Part shown: in pieces, positions 51,943-58,167 of the stretch | How positions within the stretch are numbered: position 1 is the first letter of the stretch | How the letters are laid out: every line of letters starts with the position of its first letter | Origin: JAJFUV01 sp964384215 | GTDB taxonomy: Bacteria > Acidobacteriota > Terriglobia > Bryobacterales > Bryobacteraceae | NCBI GenBank assembly: GCA_964384215.1 | Contig: CAYLLB010000001.1 | Location: 124,001-188,000, forward strand | Length of the DNA stretch: 64,000 nucleotides | Reading direction: 5' to 3' | Program-made: the position numbers and the translations under genes | The notes under the pieces: model-generated | What the model was told of the DNA's origin: nothing | Seen by the model: only the letters and a program-made list of their open reading frames with translations | Databases searched by the model: none

Positions 51943-52299
51943 ATGGCCGGCGTTCAGATCTTTGGTGTCAAGAATTCGCAGGCGAGCCGCGCGGCGGAGC
52001 GATTCTTCAAGGAGCGCCGCGTGCCGATTCAATTCGTGGACCTGAAGCAGCGCCCCATGGCTGCCGGGGAGTTGAAACGGTTCGTTGAGCGTTTCGGGTG
52101 GACCGGACTGCTCGATACCGAGGGCAAGGCTTACGCCGATGCCGGTCTCAAGTACCTCAAGCTCTCCGATGCAGAGCTTCTCGGGCGGATTGAGCGGGAG
52201 CCCCGGCTGTTACGCCTGCCGCTGGTCCGTTCCGCCAAGATTCTGAGCGTGGGCCACGACGAGGAGGCCTGGAAAGCGATGCTTGGGGCGAGTCGTTGA
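51943..52299 (+). CDS. ArsC/Spx-family protein lacking the catalytic Cys
   Basis: A 118-residue thioredoxin-fold protein of the ArsC/YffB/Spx family: VQIFGVKNSQASRAAERFFK at the N-terminus, VPIQFVDLKQRPMAAGELKR, LKLSDAELLGRIEREPRLLR and LPLVRSAKILSVGHDEEAWK. The position of the redox Cys (GIKNCDT in relatives) reads KNSQAS, and the protein has no Cys at all, so it cannot work as a normal arsenate reductase. It may be a structural or regulatory relative. 11 bases after the glycoside hydrolase-like gene. Confidence 0.8.
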   Translation: MAGVQIFGVKNSQASRAAERFFKERRVPIQFVDLKQRPMAAGELKRFVERFGWTGLLDTEGKAYADAGLKYLKLSDAELLGRIEREPRLLRLPLVRSAKILSVGHDEEAWKAMLGASR

Positions 52300-52311
52300 C
52301 ACGCTTACAAA

Positions 52312-52548
52312 TCACGAACACGGCTCTTCAAGCTCAAGCTCCTGCTTCCTGAAGGCTGAGAACACGCTCATCACGCCGCGCCCCGCACATGCCCCCCGCA
52401 GTCTCTTCCATGCAGGGTTTTTCGAAAGCACTATCTCGCCCCCGCGTACTTGTGACGTCAACCGGGTCCCCGCAGTCGGATTCATAGTCTTCCTGATCGG
52501 CTTTGGAATCGCAACCCGGCCTCTCGATGACACGGTGACAGTCTTCAC
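52312..52548 (-). CDS. AbrB/SpoVT-type DNA-binding (antitoxin-like) protein, orphan
   Basis: A 78-residue protein whose N-terminus is a swapped-hairpin AbrB domain: VTVSSRGRVAIPKPIRKTMN, TRLTSQVRGGEIVLSKNP. The C-terminal half (KRLRGACAGRGVMSVFSAFR) resembles the toxin-binding tail of VapB-like antitoxins. GTG start with no clear ribosome-binding site. No PIN-domain or other toxin gene is next to it; the gene runs into the convergent ArsC-like gene after 12 bases. Possibly a remnant or a stand-alone regulator. Confidence 0.6.
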   Translation of the reverse strand: MKTVTVSSRGRVAIPKPIRKTMNPTAGTRLTSQVRGGEIVLSKNPAWKRLRGACAGRGVMSVFSAFRKQELELEEPCS

Positions 52549-52709
52549 AAGATGTTCATACCGCAGTGGAGGGCGTCCTTGAGGTCACGCGGGATTTCAG
52601 CACCGCTTGTCAGATCGTTGCGGTAATGAACTCCCGCGCGGATTGAAATCCGCCTTCCCCCTCGCGCGAGGGCGCGTCTGCGCTAAGCTGGAAATCTGGC
52701 CGGAAATCC
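52549..52709. promoter_or_regulatory. Divergent region with two adjacent palindromes before the PduS-like gene
   Basis: 161 bases without a gene. It holds the inverted repeat GCGGATTGAAATCCGC (52638-52653) and, 5 bases later, the perfect 14-base palindrome CCCTCGCGCGAGGG (52659-52672), which ends 37 bases before ATG 52710. They may be operator sites or RNA hairpins; the AbrB-like gene reads away on the other strand. No RNA gene seen. Confidence 0.5.
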
Positions 52710-54023
52710 ATGCTGAGCGAGAAACTCAAGGAGTGCGGTGTTGTCGGCGCGGGCGGCGCAGGCTTCCCTACGTATGTGAAGGCGAAGTCCACGGTCGAGT
52801 TCATGCTCGCCAACGGTGCCGAGTGCGAACCGCTGCTGCACAAAGACTTCGAACTGATGTGCCACTACCCGAAGGAGATCGTTTCGGGGATGGCCCTGAT
52901 GATGGAAGCTATCCACGCGAAACAGGGTAAGTTCGGCATCAAGGAGAAGAATCACGCGGCCATCGAGGCGATCCGCCCGGAAGCGGAAGCCAAGGACATC
53001 GAACTTGCGATGCTCGGCGACTTCTATCCCTCGGGCGATGAGTACGAGCTGGTCTACAGCGCGACGGGCAGGTTGATCCCCGCCGGAGGCATCCCGCTCC
53101 AGGTGGGCTGCGTGGTCAACAACGTCGAAACGCTGTACAACGTGCATTTCGCTGCGCAAGGCGTTCCGGTGACGCGGAAGATGGTTTCCGTCAGCGGCGC
53201 GGTGCGCAAGCCGAAGTCGTTCTGGGTGCCAATTGGGACGCCCTTCCGCGACTTGATCGCGCTGGCCGGCGGCGCCACTACGGCCGAGTACGGCATCTTC
53301 GTGAGCGGGTTGATGATGGGCACGCTCACCTTCGACGAAAACGATGTGGTGACCAAGACCACCGGCGGATTGATTCTGCTTCCGAAAGAACACTACCTGG
53401 TTGAGAGGAAGGCGCGGCCGGCGCAGGCGCGCAACCGCATCGGCAAATCCGCGTGCGATCAGTGCAGCTACTGCACCGAGTTCTGCCCACGGTATTTGCT
53501 GGGCTACGAAGTGATGCCGCACAAAGTGATGCGCACGCTGGGTTTCACTACTTCCGGAGCCGAACACTGGAGCCAGTGGGGCGAGTTGTGCTGCGCCTGC
53601 GGGTTGTGCACTCTGTATGCGTGCCCGGAGGACCTGTTCCCCAAGGAAGCCTGTGATGATGCCAAGGCCACGCTGCGGGCCGCCGGCATGAAGTTCACGC
53701 AGTCGAAGCCCGTCCAGGTGCATCCGATGAAGGAATCGCGTCGCGTGCCCGTGGCGATGCTGAGGCGCCGCCTGAAAGTGGAAGATTACGAAGTCGAAAC
53801 GCCGTTCGAGGACATCGATCACGCGCCTGCGATGGTGCGGATCAAGTTGTCGCAGCATGTGGGTAAACCCGCGACGGCGGTAGTGAAAGCCGGCGTGGTG
53901 GTCGAGCGGAACACGTTGATCGCGCGCGTGGCCGAGGCCGACCTCGGGGTGAATATCCACGCGAGCATTGCCGGGCGCGTCGCGGCGGTAACGGAAAAGT
54001 ACATCGAAATACAATCTAAGTGA
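52710..54023 (+). CDS. PduS/RnfC-like Fe-S flavoprotein of a microcompartment
   Basis: A 437-residue RnfC-family protein like PduS, which feeds electrons from NADH to a cofactor or to the shell in Pdu microcompartments. N-terminal GVVGAGGAGFPTYVKAKS is the NADH/FMN-binding Gly-rich loop. SLBB-like region: KMVSVSGAVRKPKSFWVPIG, then TPFRDLIALAGG. Two 4Fe-4S motifs: CDQCSYCTEFCP (near residue 249) and CCACGLCTLYACP (near 294). Barrel-sandwich-like tail: PATAVVKAGVVVERNTLIAR and VNIHASIAGRVAAV. The BMC-T gene begins 13 bases later, the same pairing as PduS with PduT. No cobalamin-dependent enzyme is near, so the acceptor is unknown. Confidence 0.9.
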   Translation: MLSEKLKECGVVGAGGAGFPTYVKAKSTVEFMLANGAECEPLLHKDFELMCHYPKEIVSGMALMMEAIHAKQGKFGIKEKNHAAIEAIRPEAEAKDIELAMLGDFYPSGDEYELVYSATGRLIPAGGIPLQVGCVVNNVETLYNVHFAAQGVPVTRKMVSVSGAVRKPKSFWVPIGTPFRDLIALAGGATTAEYGIFVSGLMMGTLTFDENDVVTKTTGGLILLPKEHYLVERKARPAQARNRIGKSACDQCSYCTEFCPRYLLGYEVMPHKVMRTLGFTTSGAEHWSQWGELCCACGLCTLYACPEDLFPKEACDDAKATLRAAGMKFTQSKPVQVHPMKESRRVPVAMLRRRLKVEDYEVETPFEDIDHAPAMVRIKLSQHVGKPATAVVKAGVVVERNTLIARVAEADLGVNIHASIAGRVAAVTEKYIEIQSK

Positions 54024-54036
54024 GCTGGTTGCGAGG

Positions 54037-54588
54037 ATGGCTAAGAATTCGATAGGACTGATTGAACTGGGAAGTATCGCCGCGGGCATGGAAGTGGCCG
54101 ATGCCATGCTGAAGGCCGCCGACGTCGAACTGGTTCTCGCCCGTTCCATCTGCTCCGGCAAGTACATGGTGATGGTCCGCGGCGACGTGTCCGCGGTGAA
54201 CGCCAGTATTGAGGCAGGCTCTCGCGCCGGCAGTTTTTCGCTGATCGACACGTTCATCGCTCCGAACGTGCACGAATCCCTTTTCCCTGCCTTAAGCGGC
54301 ACGTCGAAGGTGGAAAAGCTGGAAGCTTTGGGCGTGATCGAAGCCTTCTCGGTGGCCGCGTTGCTCGAAGGCGCGGACGTGGCGGCGAAGTCGGCCAACG
54401 TGAGGCTGATTGAAATCCGCCTGGCGATGGCGCTGGGCGGCAAGGCTTTCGTAACGATGACCGGCAGCGTGGCTGCGGTGCGCAGCGCGGTGGACAACGG
54501 CGCGCACGCGATCGGGAAGAGGGGATTGCTGGTGAACAAGGTGGTGATCCCGCAGCCGCGGCCGGAACTCTTGAACGAGATGATCTAG
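54037..54588 (+). CDS. Bacterial microcompartment shell protein, tandem-domain trimer (BMC-T)
   Basis: A 183-residue shell protein with two BMC domains: residues 1-~90 (SIGLIELGSIAAGMEVADAM, ICSGKYMVMVRGDVSAVNAS) and ~92-183 (EALGVIEAFSVAALLEGADV, GGKAFVTMTGSVAAVRSAVD). It forms pseudohexameric trimers, in PduT with a central 4Fe-4S cluster. Only one Cys is present (SICSGK, residue ~40); whether it sits at the three-fold pore cannot be decided by eye. Pairing with a PduS-like protein suggests electron transfer across the shell. Helper to the BMC-H at 40740. Confidence 0.93.
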   Translation: MAKNSIGLIELGSIAAGMEVADAMLKAADVELVLARSICSGKYMVMVRGDVSAVNASIEAGSRAGSFSLIDTFIAPNVHESLFPALSGTSKVEKLEALGVIEAFSVAALLEGADVAAKSANVRLIEIRLAMALGGKAFVTMTGSVAAVRSAVDNGAHAIGKRGLLVNKVVIPQPRPELLNEMI

Positions 54589-54594
54589 GAGGCC

Positions 54595-56610
54595 GTGAAA
54601 CAGACGGTAGGACCGCGCCCTTTGGCTTCGGCTCACAAATGTGGCTATCAACGCTTCGGTGAGCGCGTGGGACCGTACCTGATCCTCCTCGCCGAAGTCC
54701 TGATTTTCTACCGGAGGGTGCTCTTCGGCGCGTACGCGATTCCCTGGGATCTGCGCACCTTCCATCTGCCGCTGGCGACGTTCATAGCGGATTCTTTCCG
54801 CGCCGGCGAATTTCCTCTCTGGGATCCATTTACCTACTGCGGGCGTCCATTCTATGCCAACATCCAGGCACAGGTGTTCTATCCCCCGACTCTGCTGGCC
54901 GTAGTGGCGAGCAACCTAGCGGGTGCTGACACACTGCTCTATGCGCTTGAATGGCAACTGGCTCTGCACGTATTTGCGGCGGGAGTGTTCACTTATTGGC
55001 TGGCGAGGCGTTTAGGCGCGGGTGTGTGGGCGGCGCTGACGGGCGCGACCGTGTACCAGATGGGCGGCTTCTTCGCATCACAGGCGCAGCACCTGGTGGT
55101 GGTGAACGCGGCCGCGTGGCTGCCGCTCATATGGCTGGCGGTGATGGAACTGCGGGAGCGTTTCTCCTGGCGGTGGATGGCGGTGCTGGCTGCGGCCCTG
55201 GCGATGTCCGTGCTGGCGGGTTTCCCCGCCGTGACGGTAGTGGCGGCGAGTTCGGCGGTCCTGTTGGCGCTGCTATTGGGCGGAGTCCGATTGGCCGGCA
55301 ACGTGTTGTTCGCCGGATGTTGGGCCGGTTTGCTGGCGGCGGTGCAATTGCTGCCTTCGTTGGAGCTTCACAACGCAAGCGTCGCGAAGTACCGCGTGGA
55401 GTGGATGAAGACGGGCGGCGGGTTGCCCTTGCAGTCGCTCGTTTCACTGGTCGTGCCCAATCACTACGGCATTTTCGACCTCAAGACTTACAGGGGGCCA
55501 TGGGAGCCCACTTATCTTTATGTGTACTGCGGTATCGCCGGGCTGGCGCTGGCGGTGGCGGCGCTCACGCGGGTTCGCCGGCGCGAGATCCTGGCGGTCG
55601 GGCTCATCACGCTGGTGTTCGGCCTCTGGATGCTGGGGGATTCCACGCCTGTGGGACGCGGATTCTTCCTGGCGATGCCCACGGCAATCCAGAACGGGCT
55701 GCATGCGGAATTCGCCATGGCGGCGTTCTGCCTCGGCATGGCGGTTCTGGCGGCGTTCGGTTCTCAGTTTTTCCTGAAGCGATCCTGGGCGGGGTGCGTG
55801 GTCATGCTGCTGGCCGCCCTGGATCTGATCGTAACCGGCAGCGCCCGTCCGATGAACGCCGTCTCGGTGCGGGATGATCCGGCCGTCACGCGCGAAGCGT
55901 ACGGCGGGAGCCGGGAGTTGCTCGAACGCGTGCGTGCGCTCACCCGCATGGACACGCCACCCTCGCGCATCGACCTGGTGAACGGCGACATGACTTGGGC
56001 CATCGCCGCGCCGCTCACCGCCGTGCCGACAGCGAACGGCAACGATCCATTGGCGCTCGAACGCATCATCCAGGCGCGGCTGGCATTTGTGAAGGGCGAG
56101 CGCTGGGGACGGTACTACGAGATCGCCGCGCTCGATTCGCCGGCCGTCGATCTGCAGAACATCCGCTGGGTACTTTCGCGGGTTCCACTCGATGCGGGAA
56201 TCGTGGAACGGGCGCATTTCCGCAAGCGCGCCGATCTGCCCGGATTCGTCGTGTACGAGAACCTGGAGGTCCTGCCGCGCTTCTTCCTATCGGCGCCTGC
56301 TGGCCGGGTGCGGGTGGTCGAGTACTCCCCGTCGTATGTCGAACTCGAAACGGACTCGCCGGCCGATGCCTTCCTTACGGCGTCGGAGGCTTACTATCCG
56401 GGCTGGCGCGCCTGGTTGGATGACTCGCCGCGAGAGATCAAGCTGACCGCCGTGGCATTCCGGGGATTCGATGTGCCGGCGGGGCGCCACCGGATTCGCA
56501 TGGAGTTCGCGCCGCGCATTCTGTGGTGGGGCGCCGGCGTCAGTCTGGTTGCCTGGCTTGCCGCGGCTGCGCTGCTTGCCAGAGGTAGGCGAGGCCGCTC
56601 CACACCGTAG
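54595..56610 (+). CDS. YfhO-like polytopic membrane protein
   Basis: A 671-residue integral membrane protein with about ten or more hydrophobic segments (for example PYLILLAEVLIFYRRVLFGA, WMAVLAAALAMSVLAGFPAV, LALAVAALTRVRRREILAVG) and conserved YfhO-type loops: WDLRTFHLPLATFIADSFRA, GEFPLWDPFTYCGRPFYANI, AQVFYPPTLLA. The C-terminal ~200 residues are soluble with a typical ASEAYYPGWRAWLDDSPREI ending. YfhO-family proteins are implicated in glycosylation of envelope polymers. GTG start with AGGAGG close by. The 3' end overlaps the convergent pgsA by 71 bases. Confidence 0.83.
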   Translation: MKQTVGPRPLASAHKCGYQRFGERVGPYLILLAEVLIFYRRVLFGAYAIPWDLRTFHLPLATFIADSFRAGEFPLWDPFTYCGRPFYANIQAQVFYPPTLLAVVASNLAGADTLLYALEWQLALHVFAAGVFTYWLARRLGAGVWAALTGATVYQMGGFFASQAQHLVVVNAAAWLPLIWLAVMELRERFSWRWMAVLAAALAMSVLAGFPAVTVVAASSAVLLALLLGGVRLAGNVLFAGCWAGLLAAVQLLPSLELHNASVAKYRVEWMKTGGGLPLQSLVSLVVPNHYGIFDLKTYRGPWEPTYLYVYCGIAGLALAVAALTRVRRREILAVGLITLVFGLWMLGDSTPVGRGFFLAMPTAIQNGLHAEFAMAAFCLGMAVLAAFGSQFFLKRSWAGCVVMLLAALDLIVTGSARPMNAVSVRDDPAVTREAYGGSRELLERVRALTRMDTPPSRIDLVNGDMTWAIAAPLTAVPTANGNDPLALERIIQARLAFVKGERWGRYYEIAALDSPAVDLQNIRWVLSRVPLDAGIVERAHFRKRADLPGFVVYENLEVLPRFFLSAPAGRVRVVEYSPSYVELETDSPADAFLTASEAYYPGWRAWLDDSPREIKLTAVAFRGFDVPAGRHRIRMEFAPRILWWGAGVSLVAWLAAAALLARGRRGRSTP

Positions 56611-57088
56611 CGACGAACGTGAGCCAGATCAGCGTTTCCAGGACCGTGCTCACCACCACCTGAGGACGTATGCGGTGCGCCATCGCTGCCACGGCAGTAA
56701 GTATTTGCAGAAGCGTGCTAAGCTTTCCCCACACGGAAGGCGGAAAGCCGCGCCGCTCGGTAATGACCATCAGGAGCATGGCTCCCACCAGGATTGCGAG
56801 ATCCCGCGCGAATACCGCCACCACCAGCCACCACGGTACGGCCGATCGGATGCCGAGCACGATGTAGACCGAAGCGAGCAACAGCTTGTCGGCGATTGGA
56901 TCGAGGTAGGCGCCCGCCTGGGAGGACCAGCGGAATGCACGAGCTACCCAGCCGTCCAACGCGTCCGTGAAGCCCGCCACCGCAAACAGCACCAGCCCGC
57001 GCAGGAAGTGCCCTGTGGTGAGTTGCCAGACGATCACTGGGGTGAGCGCAAGGCGGACGCCGGTGATGAGGTTGGGAAGATGCCTCAA
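56540..57088 (-). CDS. pgsA: CDP-diacylglycerol--glycerol-3-phosphate 3-phosphatidyltransferase
   Basis: A 182-residue CDP-alcohol phosphatidyltransferase making phosphatidylglycerol-phosphate. The full CAPT motif is visible: DALDGWVARA, then GAYLDPIADKLL (D-x2-D-G-x2-A-R-x8-G-x3-D-x3-D). N-terminal NLITGVRLALTPVIVW and several transmembrane helices (LVVAVFARDLAILVGAMLLM). Four bases after lpxC. The C-terminal 23 codons lie inside the yfhO-like gene on the opposite strand. PgsA and related PssA/Cls share the motif; length and sequence favour PgsA. Confidence 0.88.
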   Translation of the reverse strand: MRHLPNLITGVRLALTPVIVWQLTTGHFLRGLVLFAVAGFTDALDGWVARAFRWSSQAGAYLDPIADKLLLASVYIVLGIRSAVPWWLVVAVFARDLAILVGAMLLMVITERRGFPPSVWGKLSTLLQILTAVAAMAHRIRPQVVVSTVLETLIWLTFVATVWSGLAYLWQAAQPRQARQPD

Positions 57089-57092
57089 CGCG

Positions 57093-57983
57093 TCAGGATA
57101 CCAGAGCGTGCACTACTTGTGCTGCGAGCTGATCGAAACTCAGCACTTCGTATAGCGTGGCATCGGACATGATCTTGGTCACCAGGGCCACATGCATGGC
57201 GTGCCCGGCGCGTTCGGCGATCACGTGTCCGAGCAGCGGCTTCCCGATCAGGGCCAGGTCGCCGATCAGGTCCAGCGCTTTATGCCGGCAGCACTCGTCG
57301 GGGAATCGCATGCCGTCTGGATTCATGACGGAGTGCTGGTCGAAGCAGAGCGCGTTTTCGAGGGAAGCGCCCCGGATGAGGCCCATGTTGCGCAACTGGT
57401 CCAGCTCGTACTCGAAGCCGAAGGTGCGGGCCGGGGCGAGGTCGCGGGCGTACCGTTCCGGCGTCACCTCCATTTCAAGTTGCTGCCGCCCCACCGCCGG
57501 GTGGTTGAAGAATACGTCGCAGCTCAGCATGAAGCGGTCGGCCGGGATGACCGTCAGGCGCCTGTTGGGCGCTTCCACCATGACTGGCCGCAGGATACGC
57601 AGATAGCGCCGCTTGCGCCGGTAACGCTTCACACCGGCTTCGGCCAGAAGTTTGACCCAGGTTTCACCGCTGCCATCGAGAATAGGCACTTCCAGGTTGT
57701 CGATCTCGATGTAAGCGTTATCGATGCCCATGCTGTAAAGAACGCTGAGCAGGTGTTCCGTGGTGGAAATCAGCACGCCTTGCCGCATGAGGCTCGTGGC
57801 ATAACTCACGCGCGCTACATGGCGGTAACTGGCGGGAACGGGGAATCGATCCAGGTCGGTCCTGAGGAAAACAATGCCCGTGCCGGCGGGAGCCGGGAGA
57901 ATCCGTACGGAGACCGGAACGCCGTGGTGAAGGCCGACGCCTTTGGCTTCTATGGGACGCTGTACAGTCGTCTCGAATTGCAA
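57093..57983 (-). CDS. lpxC: UDP-3-O-acyl-N-acetylglucosamine deacetylase LpxC
   Basis: Zn-dependent committed step of lipid A synthesis, showing that the organism makes lipopolysaccharide. VQRPIEAKGVGLHHGVPVSV at the start, LISTTEHLLSVLYSMGIDNA (Zn His), ARTFGFEYELDQLRNMGLIR, GASLENALCF, DECCRHKALDLIGDLALIG (Zn His and Asp) and AERAGHAMH (catalytic His). TTG 57983 start with GGAG 8 bases upstream. 296 residues. Operon with pgsA; divergent from polA. Confidence 0.94.
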   Translation of the reverse strand: MQFETTVQRPIEAKGVGLHHGVPVSVRILPAPAGTGIVFLRTDLDRFPVPASYRHVARVSYATSLMRQGVLISTTEHLLSVLYSMGIDNAYIEIDNLEVPILDGSGETWVKLLAEAGVKRYRRKRRYLRILRPVMVEAPNRRLTVIPADRFMLSCDVFFNHPAVGRQQLEMEVTPERYARDLAPARTFGFEYELDQLRNMGLIRGASLENALCFDQHSVMNPDGMRFPDECCRHKALDLIGDLALIGKPLLGHVIAERAGHAMHVALVTKIMSDATLYEVLSFDQLAAQVVHALVS

Positions 57984-58167
57984 GCTATAAGCTCCAGTAT
58001 GAATGCGTCAAGATTACTAGATGTGTTCTTAAAGCAATCGTTTCACCGAAGGCTAAGTTATTCTGCAGTATGGTTTTACAAATTTAACACTGTGGTTCGA
58101 TAGCCACACTCTCGGGCGGGCTGTTGTGGCGGAATCACCTCAGTTTGCGGTTGGGGTATGATGAGGC
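57984..58167. other. AT-rich divergent intergenic region lpxC/polA
   Basis: 184 bases, clearly poorer in GC than the rest of the window up to about 58090. Contains a small hairpin TGTGG-n8-CCACA (58091-58108). It must hold promoters for both lpxC and polA, but I see no convincing -35/-10 pair. No RNA gene or coding sequence identified. Confidence 0.5.
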
